A stretch of 64,000 nt of DNA from Streptomyces monashensis (GTDB lineage Bacteria; Actinomycetota; Actinomycetes; Streptomycetales; Streptomycetaceae): NCBI RefSeq assembly GCF_001866665.1, contig NZ_MLYO01000015.1, forward strand, positions 62,001-126,000. The letters are read 5' to 3'. Every line of letters begins with the position of its first letter. Within the stretch, counting starts at the first letter, position 1. The position numbers and the translations under genes were made by a program. The notes under the pieces are model-generated. The model saw nothing but the letters and a program-made list of their open reading frames with translations. It did not search any database and was not told the DNA's origin. Below, in pieces: positions 44,575 to 53,646 of this stretch.

Positions 44575-45312
44575 TCAGCTCTGGGCGGTGGGCCGTACGA
44601 CGATCTCGTTCACGTCGACCGCGGCAGGCTGTTCGATCGCGAAGGCGATGGCCCGGGCGATCGCGTCGGGCGGGATCGCGATGTCGTCCCGCATCTTCGT
44701 GATCTCTGCTCTGACCTGGCTGTTGGTTGACGCCTCGGCGAAGTCCGTCGCAGTCGCACCGGGCGAGACGGTGGTCACGCGCAGGGAGTCGCCGGCTTCC
44801 TGGCGCAGTCCTTCGTAGATCGCCCGGACCGCGAACTTGGTTCCGGCGTAGACGGCCATGGTCGGCACGATGCGAAACGCGGCCGTGGAGGCGGTGGCGA
44901 TGAAGTGGCCGGTGCCCTGCGCCCGGAAGACCGGTAGAGCGGCGCCGATCCCGTGCAGCACGCCTTTCACGTTGACGTCGACCATGTGGTCCCACTCGTC
45001 GACGCGCAGATCGTCGAGAGGCGAGATGGTGCCGACTCCGGCGTTGCTGACGAGTACGTCGAGTCGGCCGAAGCACTCACTGGCCAGCGCGACCAGGGCC
45101 CGCAGGTCGTCCCGCCGGGTCACGTCGGTACGGATCTGCACGGCCGTGCCACCTGCCTTTTCGATCCGGGCCACCAGTTCCGCCAGGCGTTCGGACCGGC
45201 GTGCGCCGAGGACGAGTCGCGCGCCGCGTTCGGCGAGCAGCAGAGCGGTCGCCTCGCCGATGCCGCTGCCTGCTCCGGTGATCGCCACCACTTTGCCTTT
45301 GATTCCGGACAT
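44575..45312 (-). CDS. SDR family oxidoreductase (YdfG-like)
   Basis: A 245-aa classical short-chain dehydrogenase. TGAGSGIG is near residue 14, NAG near 90, and the catalytic YAGTKFA near 155. The ATG at 45312 follows AAAGGA. It is divergent from an XRE/MmyB-type regulator with a 219-bp gap. SDR genes paired with MmyB-like regulators are a known recurring arrangement in actinomycetes, and the regulator probably controls this gene. Confidence 0.88.
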   Translation of the reverse strand: MSGIKGKVVAITGAGSGIGEATALLLAERGARLVLGARRSERLAELVARIEKAGGTAVQIRTDVTRRDDLRALVALASECFGRLDVLVSNAGVGTISPLDDLRVDEWDHMVDVNVKGVLHGIGAALPVFRAQGTGHFIATASTAAFRIVPTMAVYAGTKFAVRAIYEGLRQEAGDSLRVTTVSPGATATDFAEASTNSQVRAEITKMRDDIAIPPDAIARAIAFAIEQPAAVDVNEIVVRPTAQS

Positions 45313-45531
45313 GAAGTCGTCCTTTCCGTCTTCGGCACCGGGGCCGGAGTGCCGAGCGGCAGCGGGTCCTGGAGGAGCGTTCGGACGCCGTTGCGCGCTG
45401 GACGGCCGGTGCCGGTGTAACTGTTCAAGGCCGTCGGCAAGCGCCACGGCCCGTGCTCGCACACCAGTCTCCGACGGGCTTAGCCTGGTATCCAGATCGT
45501 GTTTATTCTGGAACTGAAGGTGCCATGCGTC

Positions 45532-46344
45532 ATGCCCACGCAACCGGCTCAACGCCGTCAACTGAGTGAGTTCCTCCGCAGCCGGAGAGAGCGCCTGGCC
45601 CCTGACGAAGTGGGCCTGCCCCGGACCGGCCGCCGTCGGACTCCGGGACTTCGCCGAGAGGAACTGGCACTGCTGGCCGGGATCAGCGCGACCTGGTACA
45701 CGTACCTGGAGCAGGGGAGGGACATCCGCGTCTCCGAACAGGTGCTGAACGCCCTCGCCGCAGCGCTGCGGCTCGACCGGCACGAGCGCGATCACCTCCT
45801 CCAGCTTGCCGGGCACGTCCCTGTCGCCGAAGCCGAGGAACGCGAGCCGCTCACGGCCGAGGCCGGTGCCGTCCCCCTGTTGCTCCAGCCGAACCCGGCG
45901 TACATCATCGCCGGCAACTATGACGTCCTCAGCCACAATCAGGCAGCCGACGAGCTGTTCCCGAGGCTCATCACCGAGGCGGACCGGCCTCCCAACTTCG
46001 TGCGCTGGGTGTTTCTCGAACCGGTGGCCCGGGAGGTTCTCGTCGACTGGGAACCCGAGGCACGCGGCCTGCTCGGCCGACTTCGGACGCTGACGGCACG
46101 CCATTCCGGCGACCCGCGGTACACCCGACTGATCGAGGACCTGAACGAGGGCAGCCCGGAGGTGCGGGACTGGTGGCCTCAGTACGAGGTGCAGGCCCGG
46201 CACAGCGGTCGGAAACGGCTACGACACCCGCAACGCGGAGCGATCGATTACGCGTACACCGCTTTTCACCTGGCCGAACAGCCGGAACAGACGCTGGTCG
46301 TCTACTTGACGGCAGCGAACTGCCCCACGGGGACGCAGCCGTGA
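45532..46344 (+). CDS. XRE-family regulator with MmyB-like ligand domain
   Basis: A protein of about 270 aa. The N-terminal helix-turn-helix contains LSEFLRSRRERLAPDEVGLP, TPGLRREELALLAGISATWY and LEQGRDIRVSEQVL, typical of the MmyB/MltR class. The C-terminal PAS-like ligand domain includes AYIIAGNYDVLSHNQAADEL, NFVRWVFLEP and a DYAYTAFHL strand. I chose the ATG at 45532; a GTG at 45499 would add 11 residues. It probably represses or activates the divergent SDR gene. Confidence 0.87.
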   Translation: MPTQPAQRRQLSEFLRSRRERLAPDEVGLPRTGRRRTPGLRREELALLAGISATWYTYLEQGRDIRVSEQVLNALAAALRLDRHERDHLLQLAGHVPVAEAEEREPLTAEAGAVPLLLQPNPAYIIAGNYDVLSHNQAADELFPRLITEADRPPNFVRWVFLEPVAREVLVDWEPEARGLLGRLRTLTARHSGDPRYTRLIEDLNEGSPEVRDWWPQYEVQARHSGRKRLRHPQRGAIDYAYTAFHLAEQPEQTLVVYLTAANCPTGTQP

Positions 46345-46721
46345 CCGGCGGATGAAGGAGCAGGTCGGCTGGTCGGCTGCAGTATCTGCGCTCAGCCGGT
46401 ACGGCGGCGGGGGCCGACGGCTGCGCGTCAAGCAACTCCTGAAGAAGCAACTCCTGAAGAAGGGGGACAAGAAGGGGGACCGCCGCCTCACCGCGCGTGA
46501 TGCGTCGGCCCCAGCCGTTCTTCACATGTGTGAGCACAGACGCCAGCCTGCGGGCCCGTCGGCGTGGAGTCCGCCAATGCGCCGGCCGCTTCGGCCCGGT
46601 GGACGTTGTCGGGATCGGTGACCATCCGGGTGTGCTGGGTCGACACCGTGCCGATGCCGCCTGGCGCTGTTCCGGCGATCACTGTCACCCGTGCCGCGTT
46701 CGCTCTCGAGGTGGTCGGTGG
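46345..46721. other. Degenerate region with tandem repeats
   Basis: No gene is supported. It includes a 15-bp unit AAGCAACTCCTGAAG repeated twice (46430-46459), followed by AAGGGGGAC repeated twice at a 12-bp step (46460-46480). The open frames across it lack ribosome sites and family motifs. Confidence 0.5.
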
Positions 46722-46990
46722 TCATCCCGTCCATCCGGTGTGATGCAGCCAGTCCTCGAAGGTCATCAGGTCGGGGTGCAGACGGCGGAGAAGGGCGATG
46801 TCCCGGTCTCGGGCGTAGAGGTCACGGTCGGCGAAGAACTGGAACATCGCCGCGTAGTCGTGGCCGAAGTCGGGGACGGCGGCAAGTAAATCGTCGTGCG
46901 GCATCGGGACGTAGGCGCTGGAGGTGCCCGTGACCTGGGTGAAGGCGGCGGCGATCTCGTTGCCGGTGAGGCTGTCGCCGATCATCGCGA
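46722..46990 (-). pseudogene. NmrA-like NAD(P)-binding protein, C-terminal fragment
   Basis: The minus strand reads IGDSLTGNEIAAAFTQVTGT, FGHDYAAMFQFFADRD and HPDLMTFEDWLHHTGWTG, then a stop at 46722. This is the last 90 or so residues of an NmrA/SDR-a type protein. The Rossmann part is missing, replaced by the end of a kinase remnant. Confidence 0.6.
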
Positions 46991-47130
46991 GGCGACGAGG
47001 CCGAAGCCGCCGCCGCGTGCCGCCTCCGGGAGCCGGGTGTGCCCACCGCCGTCATCGCTCACCGTCGCCTCCAGCCGTCGGCCGTCGCACCGGAGCCGCA
47101 CGACGACCCACGCCGCCTTCCCAAGGAGAC
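46982..47130 (-). pseudogene. Sensor histidine kinase, ATPase-domain tail fragment
   Basis: The minus strand has AAWVVVRLRCDGRRLEATVS, then DDGGGHTRLPEAARGGGFGL, ending at 46982. DDGxG and GGxFGL are the G-boxes of NarL-type histidine kinase ATPase domains. Only this segment is present, joined head to tail with the NmrA fragment, which implies deletion between two former genes. The gap to 47430 shows nothing else. Confidence 0.5.
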
Positions 47131-47430
47131 ACACCTCTACGGCCCTGTTGGGCGCCGACAGTTTGGGCAACGCCAGCCGTAGCAGCAACGGCATCCGCAT
47201 CAAGTTCTCGTCTGGCAACGGCGAAACGGTCCAACAGGTGACGTACAACAACACCTGCCTGACCAAGGTGAAGTACCCGCTGGGCGTCGACGCTCTCGGT
47301 GAGCGGCAGCGGTTCCGTACCGTCCTGCGCGATTCCCTCCTTCCCGAGCTTGCAGCCTCCGCCGAGGATCACCGCACTGCTCGACGGGGCAGCTGTGACA
47401 TCGCGCGTGCCCCGTTCCGTGGCCTGTCGG

Positions 47431-48108
47431 CTACCGGTCTCCTGGCAGCAGATGCTGGTCGACCTGCGTGAACGACCAGGATCCGGACCGGCGGCGGAAA
47501 ACCCACACGAGGTCGAAGCGGTCCGGCCAGGTGGCCGGCGTCCCGGGGGTGTCCGCCGCGCCGAGCCCGGCCACGATGGCGGGGATCCGGCTGTGCTCCC
47601 AGCAGATCAGTACAGGGCCCGGCGCGGTCAGCGCGGCCTGCGCGAGTCGGCGCTCGGACCCTTCGGCGAAGTCGGTGTCGACGGTCAGCCCGAGGTCTTT
47701 GGCCAGCGGGGTCACGGTCTGGCGCATGCGATGGGCTCCCGCGTTCGGGCCCTGGTCGGCAGCGGCGAACACCGTTTCCGGTCGTGCCAGTCCCGCCCTG
47801 GGCGGCGAGAACAGCTTCGGGAGTGCGTGTGCCCGCTCCCAGCCCCGGGCCGTCAACGACTTGCTGTCCGGTCGCCCGGAGTCGTCCATCCCGCTCTGCC
47901 CGGAGGTGGGCTTTTCGCCGTGCCGGATCACCATCACTACGGTCCCGTCAGCGGCATTCACCGTGGGCGAACCGGCCGCCGTGGCTTTCTTGTGCGAGTC
48001 GCCACATCCGACGCCGAATTGGGCGACCGATGCAAGGCCAGCGCCCAGGAGCAGGCGACGAGCCACAGGGGCGGAGGACAGCGAGGGGGGTTGACCGACT
48101 GCACGCAC
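47431..48108 (-). CDS. Histidine phosphatase family lipoprotein
   Basis: A 225-aa secreted protein. An RR pair and hydrophobic stretch end in a lipobox (FGVGC, Cys35), so it is likely a membrane-anchored lipoprotein, possibly Tat-exported. The catalytic RHGE motif is at residues 62-65, and a second active-site His is in CWEHSRIPAI. It belongs to the branch-2-like phosphoglycerate-mutase superfamily; the substrate is unknown. The GTG at 48108 has only a weak upstream site. Confidence 0.8.
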   Translation of the reverse strand: MRAVGQPPSLSSAPVARRLLLGAGLASVAQFGVGCGDSHKKATAAGSPTVNAADGTVVMVIRHGEKPTSGQSGMDDSGRPDSKSLTARGWERAHALPKLFSPPRAGLARPETVFAAADQGPNAGAHRMRQTVTPLAKDLGLTVDTDFAEGSERRLAQAALTAPGPVLICWEHSRIPAIVAGLGAADTPGTPATWPDRFDLVWVFRRRSGSWSFTQVDQHLLPGDR

Positions 48109-48399
48109 GAGCCGACCCTACGCCGACGACGGCGCGGTTTGCTTGTGCATGCGAGGAGATTGCGAGGAGTTGACAGGCTGTTGGCCTGCGCCGACGGCCC
48201 GCCGGTCGGCCTCTACGGGATCAGGCCGGAACGGCGTAGGCGGGAAGTCGCCGGTGGAACTGCTGCCCACGACGCGGGCGCTCAGGCGGCTATCAACCCG
48301 TCGGTCACGTGATTGACTCACAGGTAGGGCACACCATGACCCGTGGGAAGTACCTCCAACGGTGCGTAGAAGACCCAGTATGTCGAGTCGTGGAAGTCG
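48109..48399. other. Intergenic region without gene
   Basis: About 290 bp between the histidine phosphatase and the PLP-enzyme remnant. No supported coding sequence, RNA or hairpin. Confidence 0.4.
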
Positions 48400-49210
48400 C
48401 ACGGTTCCGTCCTCACGAATGAGTGCCCGGAGAACGCCGAGAGCTGGTTTCTCGGCCGCTCTTCGACGAACTCCTCGTCTGCGAGTGCGCGGGGTCGTCT
48501 CGTTCGCTGATCCCGGGCCGCGCGCGGACGCTTCCGGAGTGGTGGTGGCCGTGGGTCACGTCGGGACGATCTACCAGGCGGCGAATGCTGTCTGCCTGGG
48601 CCGTGCTACGCGGGGCGGTGAAGCCTCTGCCGAACGGCGTGGTGTGACAAGCCCCGGGGTGGTGCACGTGGCTGACGGTCGAGTGCCGGCTCAGGGCCTC
48701 TGCCAGGGCCAGGCCGTTGTCGTGGTGCGGGGGCACGCGGAGGGAGAGGGCGCGGATGCCGCGAGCAGCAGCCAGGCCTCGATGGGGCCGAGGGTGACAC
48801 CGGTGGGCCTTGGCGAACCGCCTCGAGGGCGCGCTGTCCACCAGCGTGGTGCTCACGCCAGGCGGGGCAGCAGGTTGAGCAGGACCGAGGCGGTGCCGCC
48901 GTAGGTGGACCGCTGGCCGATGACGTGGTCGTCGGCGGAGGCCAGGCGAGCACGGCCATGGTGATCGCTGCCATGCGGGACGCGGTGACCAGGGCCGCCT
49001 CGGTGTGCTCCAGCTCGGCGACGACGACGGCGACCCGGGCGCGGTTGGGGTTGCCGAAGCGGGTGTAGGAGTACTCGCCACGCGGCTCGACGGCGCCTGC
49101 GGGGAACGTGGGGCCGTCCTCGGCCGAGAAGCGGCTGTCCGGTAGATGGGCTGTGCGACGGCGCGGCTGGGTTGAGTCTCGCGGACGGTGTGACGAACCC
49201 TCCTGAAACC
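48400..49210 (-). pseudogene. Cystathionine gamma-synthase / methionine gamma-lyase family remnant
   Basis: Read in three minus frames, the ordered motifs are TVRETQPSRAVAQPIYRTA, EYSYTRFGNPNRARVAVVVA, ELEHTEAALVTASRMAAITM, DDHVIGQRSTYGGTASVLLN, GVSTTLVDSA, then RGIRALSLRVPPHHDNGLAL and STVSHVHHPG. This is the N-terminal and late part of Cys/Met-metabolism PLP enzymes. The block containing the cofactor Lys (SATKxxxGHSD) is deleted, and at least three frameshifts are present. It cannot be functional. Confidence 0.7.
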
Positions 49211-49379
49211 GGTGCTATGCCGCCTCCGGCATGAGAAGCGAACACGGTCGGGCGGGGCCTGCGAGTGTTCGCCGGGGTGTGGCTGATGCGGCACATCCGT
49301 GCCGATGCCGTCGCGCGCTCGGGTGTACGAGCGCGTTGAGGTGTGCGTGCCTGTCGGCGGCTGCGCTCCGGTAGCGCGT

Positions 49380-50432
49380 TCACCCCGCGCCGGGCGCGGC
49401 GGCCTGCACTGTTGCCCGGCCGGCGGGGTGGCGTGCACGCCACACAAGGAAGACGGACGTGGCCGCCAGGCACCACACGGCGAGCACCACGTAGGGCTCG
49501 ACGTGCTGGTTGTGCGGGAAGTAGACGGCGTTGCGCTGGGCATTGACCGACGCGCCCGGAGGCAGGAACCGCCCCAGAAAACCAAGGACTGGCGGAAGCA
49601 GCGGCCAGGCGACAGCGCCTCCGGACGACGGGTTGCCGAGGATGACCAGCAGGAGCCATGTCGGCAGCAGCGCCCAGCGGCCCAGAAAGGTGTGGAACGC
49701 GGTGAAGATCATGCCCGCCGTGACCATGGTGAACGTGCAGATCCCCCATGACTGGGCGAACGGCAGCCGCACCACGCCGAGTACCCAGTCGGCCATGACA
49801 CAGATCCACAGGCCGCCCAGCACGGAATAGCCGATGGTGGCGGCGATCCGTTCCGCGGGGCGGAGTGCCTGGGCATGCACTCCCAGCTGGATGGCACCGA
49901 CGAAACCGAGGATGGTCGATCCCAGGGCGATGTAGAAGAGAGCGAGCCCCTGAGGATCGGTGGCCGGAAGTGGTTTGACGTCCCTGACCTGGACAGGGAT
50001 GCTGAGCGCCCGTCCTACTGCGGGGGCGCTCTGGCCGAGCACCCGGGCGACCGACGCGCCCGCCGCGCTCGCCACATCGACCTCCACGCCAGTCGGCCGG
50101 CGCTGCAGGATGGCGAACTCCCGCTGGGCGTCGACCGCGGCGAGCGCCTTGCCGTGGTCGGGGTATGGATGGAGGACCAGCGACGTATGGAGCGCGTCCT
50201 CCAGCGCCTTGGTGAACCGCTCGCCCGGCACCGAACTTCCCGTCACTGCGACGGGGACGCGATGCGGTACGGGATTGGCCATGGCCCAGCAGTAGGCGCC
50301 GACGAAGAGCCCGGCCAGGGCCGAGATGATCAGCGAGATCACCACCGCCGGCACGAAACGCGACGACGTCAGTCGCGACCATCCGTCCGGACGGGGCTGC
50401 CGAGGCGCCGCCGGAGACCACCGCTCGCCCAT
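49380..50432 (-). CDS. Membrane protein, DUF3533/YhgE-like
   Basis: A 350-aa membrane protein. One helix near residues 30-52 is followed by an extracytoplasmic domain of about 130 residues (PHRVPVAVTGSSVPG, FTKALEDALHTSLVLHPYPD). Five further helices run from residue 175. The layout is that of DUF3533/YhgE-Pip-like ABC-2 membrane proteins, often exporters or phage-receptor-like. I take the ATG at 50432 (MGERWSPAAP); an upstream GTG at 50483 is possible. No ATPase gene is adjacent. Confidence 0.7.
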   Translation of the reverse strand: MGERWSPAAPRQPRPDGWSRLTSSRFVPAVVISLIISALAGLFVGAYCWAMANPVPHRVPVAVTGSSVPGERFTKALEDALHTSLVLHPYPDHGKALAAVDAQREFAILQRRPTGVEVDVASAAGASVARVLGQSAPAVGRALSIPVQVRDVKPLPATDPQGLALFYIALGSTILGFVGAIQLGVHAQALRPAERIAATIGYSVLGGLWICVMADWVLGVVRLPFAQSWGICTFTMVTAGMIFTAFHTFLGRWALLPTWLLLVILGNPSSGGAVAWPLLPPVLGFLGRFLPPGASVNAQRNAVYFPHNQHVEPYVVLAVWCLAATSVFLVWRARHPAGRATVQAAAPGAG

Positions 50433-51132
50433 GGCCGTGATCGTATGGGGGGCGGGCGGCGATACCTGGCTGCCGCACCGCACGCATCCGGCGAATGCGG
50501 CCCGGGTTCACTGTTCGGCGACAGGTTCCAGGACGAACACCGGGAACTGTCGTGAGGTCTTCCTCTGCACGTCGGCGTACCTTCGGCCTGGCCCTGCAGC
50601 CTCGCGAATCCGGACGCGTCAGCGGCAACCTTCGAAGACCCCGCGGCTACCACCGCGGCCTGCTGCGATCCAGGTATCTGTCGGCCATGGTCAGCCTGTG
50701 CTGCTGCCCGGTCTCGAAGGCGTGCTACGACCGTGAACAGAGCGAAGGCAAGGGAGACAAGCAGGCGGTCTCGATGGATTCCGCGCGGGCGGCGACGAAG
50801 CACACGACGCGACCACCCGTTCCGAGCTGGTCGCCGCGGTGACTCGCCAACTTCCTCTATTCCTGACTCAGCAACCCGAAGGCTTCTACGGTCACGCCCG
50901 CCATGCCGACGGCCGAACCGTGAAGTTGTCGCTCATAGTTCCTCCTCGACTCCGCGGCCGCCACGGCGTTGGCGCACCGATTCTGAGCAACTGCGGCCCG
51001 GCACCGGGAGTGAGGTCGCGTCAAGCGACCGGGCGCGGCCGGGCGGACCCGGCGGCCTGGAGAGTGGCGGTGTCGCTGCGGCTGCTCGTGCGGCGCGGGG
51101 TGCTCTGAGGTGGCCGGGCCGGTACTCGCCGG
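50433..51132. other. Degenerate region
   Basis: About 700 bp holding the deazaflavin-reductase tail listed separately. A plus-strand frame at 50839 (MTRQLPLFLTQQPEGFYGHA) is too short and unlike any family I know. No intact gene. Confidence 0.4.
50516..50590 (-). pseudogene. Deazaflavin-dependent nitroreductase, C-terminal fragment
   Basis: The minus strand reads YADVQRKTSRQFPVFVLEPV and stops soon after. This is the conserved end of F420-dependent nitroreductase-family (DDN) proteins, typically Y..YQ.KT.R.IPV.VLEP. The front of the gene is not recognisable. Confidence 0.55.
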
Positions 51133-52587
51133 TCAGCGCGGCGCGGCGGCCGAGTTGGCGGTCGGTGCCGTACGCGATGGGAGGCGGGAGGCGGGGTCGA
51201 GGGTGAAGCCGATGATCGCGCCGCCGCCGGTGCGGTTGCGAGCGAAGGCCGTGCCGCCATGGGCGACGGCGACGGCGTGCACGATCGCCAGGCCCAGCCC
51301 GGAGCCGGGCAGGCTCCGGGCGCTGTCGGCGCGGTAGAAACGGTCGAAGACGCGGGGCAGGTCGGCTTCGGCGATGCCCGGTCCGCGGTCGCGCACCTCC
51401 ACGTGGGTGCCGGTGATGGCGACTTCTATCGGGTCGGTTCCGTCGTGGTCGAATTTGGCCGCGTTCTCCAGGAGATTGGTCAGTGCCCGCTGTACCGCGT
51501 CCGGCCGGGCGCGCACGACGGTGTCGTCGGCCTCGACGAGGATCTCCCGGCCGGTGCGGCGCCGGGCGAGGGCGGTCGCGTCCTCGGCCAGGGTACTCAG
51601 AACGATCTCTGTGGGCTGTTCGGCGTTCCGGTCGCCGGCGGCGAGGTCGACCAGTTCGTTGACGAGGTTGACCAGTTCGCGGGTCTCGCTCTTCATGTCC
51701 GCGATCAGGTCCGCCTTGGCCTGGGGAGGCAGTTGGTCTATGCGGTCCAGGAGGGCTGCGTTGGCTTGCAGAGACGTCAGCGGGGTACGCAGTTCGTGTC
51801 CGGCGTCCTGTACCAGCCGCCGCTGCACCTCCTCAGAGGCCGCGAGCCTGCCGAGCATCCCGTCGAACGCCCGCCCCAGACGGCCGACTTCGTCCGGCCC
51901 GGCAACCGGGACCTCGGTGTCCAGCCGGCCGGTGCGGGCCACGTCCTCGGCGACCCGGGTCAGCCGGACCAGTCGCCCGGCGATCCGGCGCGCCAGCCAC
52001 CAGCCCGCCAGGCCCGCCACGACGAGGACGACCGCGCTCAGCTCGACAGTGCGTTCCTTCAGTTGCCTGAGCAGGTCCTCGGTGTCGCTGTACTGCTGCG
52101 CCACCTGCACGGCGCCCCGGCCGCCGCCCAGCGCGACGGTGGCGACGCGGTAGCGGTCCCCCTGGATCTGGGTCTTGTAGTAGATGGTGTGGCCGGCCTT
52201 GGCGTGCGAGGCCGCGGCGCGGTCGGCCGCGCGGACCGGCAGCGCCGGGAAGCCGCGCTCCTCGACGCGGCCGGCGCGGCCGAGGACCTGGACGTCGGTG
52301 CGTATGCGGCGTGAGAGATCGTCGCGGGGACTGTTACGGTCGGGACTGACGCTGAAGTAGTCGGTCGGCGAGAGGCGCTGCTGGGCGACCTGCTGGTGCA
52401 GGTCGTTGACGACGCCGCGGAAGACGTCGTCCTGATCGACACGCACCATCCGGGCCGCCGCGTTGTAGCTGAGGACGCCGCCGAGGAGGGTGGTGGCGGC
52501 GGTGACGCAGGCGAAGGAGAGGGCGAACACCGTGCCCAGGCTGCGGCGGGGGTGCAGGATCGCGAGCCGGTGTCTTGTGCTGTCCAT
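51133..52587 (-). CDS. Sensor histidine kinase (MprB-like), orphan
   Basis: A 484-aa two-component kinase. A membrane helix at about residues 17-42, an extracytoplasmic sensor of about 135 residues, a second helix near 182-203, then a HAMP domain (RRIAGRLVRLTRVAEDVART). The HisKA phosphorylation site is His264 in GHELRTPLTSLQ. ATPase boxes are LTNLLENAAKF, VRDRGPGIAEADLPRVFDRF and GSGLGLAIVHAV. Such kinases are normally preceded by their response regulator, but upstream there is only degenerate DNA. The partner is lost or located elsewhere. Confidence 0.9.
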   Translation of the reverse strand: MDSTRHRLAILHPRRSLGTVFALSFACVTAATTLLGGVLSYNAAARMVRVDQDDVFRGVVNDLHQQVAQQRLSPTDYFSVSPDRNSPRDDLSRRIRTDVQVLGRAGRVEERGFPALPVRAADRAAASHAKAGHTIYYKTQIQGDRYRVATVALGGGRGAVQVAQQYSDTEDLLRQLKERTVELSAVVLVVAGLAGWWLARRIAGRLVRLTRVAEDVARTGRLDTEVPVAGPDEVGRLGRAFDGMLGRLAASEEVQRRLVQDAGHELRTPLTSLQANAALLDRIDQLPPQAKADLIADMKSETRELVNLVNELVDLAAGDRNAEQPTEIVLSTLAEDATALARRRTGREILVEADDTVVRARPDAVQRALTNLLENAAKFDHDGTDPIEVAITGTHVEVRDRGPGIAEADLPRVFDRFYRADSARSLPGSGLGLAIVHAVAVAHGGTAFARNRTGGGAIIGFTLDPASRLPSRTAPTANSAAAPR

Positions 52588-53646
52588 GGTGGGGCTTCCT
52601 CTGGGGCGGTCGGCGTCGCCAGTGTGCCTGGTCGACCGCCGCCGACGGCAGCGCTCGGGGGCCGTCAGTGACTGCTCTTACTGGCCTCTCACCAGTAGCT
52701 TTCCCATGACCGCCGCCGGGAGACGCCGCTACACCGCCGTCGCTGCGAGAGCTGGATCTTCGATCGGCAGTGCGGACGCCGTTCCGAGTCGTCCATGAAT
52801 CGGGCGGTCAGCCCGCCGCGGCACGAGGGTGCGCCATGCCTCGGAACCTCCTTCTGGGCAGATTCCGGCAGCTGATCTCCAGCATGCGGTCCTGGGGCTT
52901 CCGGCCGTGGTCGAGCAGGTAATCGATTGGCATCCGCCCAAGCGCCGGCCATGGTCCGCCGAGCGGCTGCCGACGACGGGTTTGGGGCTACGCGCGGTGT
53001 CGAAGGCCGCGATGGTGCGGTGGTACGCGCCGTGGCCGCGGTGGAGGAGGCCCGGTCAGATGTCGCGCGTGGCGCGAGACAGGGCAGGGAATGATCCGGC
53101 CGGGTGTCGTACTGCGTGGCGGACGTCGTACTGCAGAGACGACCGGTTCCTTTTCCGGCTCAGACTTCGGCACGGCTGACTCCGTGGTCCACGACAGCCC
53201 CCGGCCGGCGATGCAGCACAAAGCGAGTAATACGGCCGTCGCGCAATGCCGTGCGACCGGGCGGGACGGGGGTGTCCGCTGGAACGCGCCCCGAGCAGGG
53301 CATGGCCCTCGGCCGCCTCCACCCCTGGCTCGCCAGCGCTGCGGCCCTCCTTGCCGGTGTGTGGGCTGGGCTTGCCCGGCTTCCGACGAGCACGTCCCGT
53401 TGCTGGTGTGCGGCACCGCGGTCCTCGCCCCGGCTGCCGCCGTGCTCGTCTTCGGCCGCTCCCGACAGGCCAACAGAGATCACACTGCCAAGCGATTATT
53501 GACGTGTCCTTGACCGCATCTCTCAACTCTGCACACCTGATGCGGGGTTAGCCTCACCGGGCGAATCGCGTCCCGCTGCACCGGGGCCGTACCTGCGCCC
53601 GCACCACCCAAGACGGAATGATCTCCGCAGAGTTGGGGGAATCGCC
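52588..53646. other. Long region without supported gene
   Basis: More than 1 kb between the orphan kinase and the Asp-box protein. Several overlapping frames of 60-160 codons lack ribosome sites or family motifs. A hydrophobic stretch VPLLVCGTAVLAPAAAVLVF near 53390-53460 may be the relic of a membrane protein. The missing response regulator is not recognisable. TTGACG and TTGACC near 53500-53516 could belong to the downstream promoter. Confidence 0.4.

Noticed and set aside
46352..46621. Open frame with Lys-rich repeats (KQLLKK)
   Set aside because: No ribosome site, and the Lys-rich part is just the 15-bp tandem repeat; no homologous family recalled.
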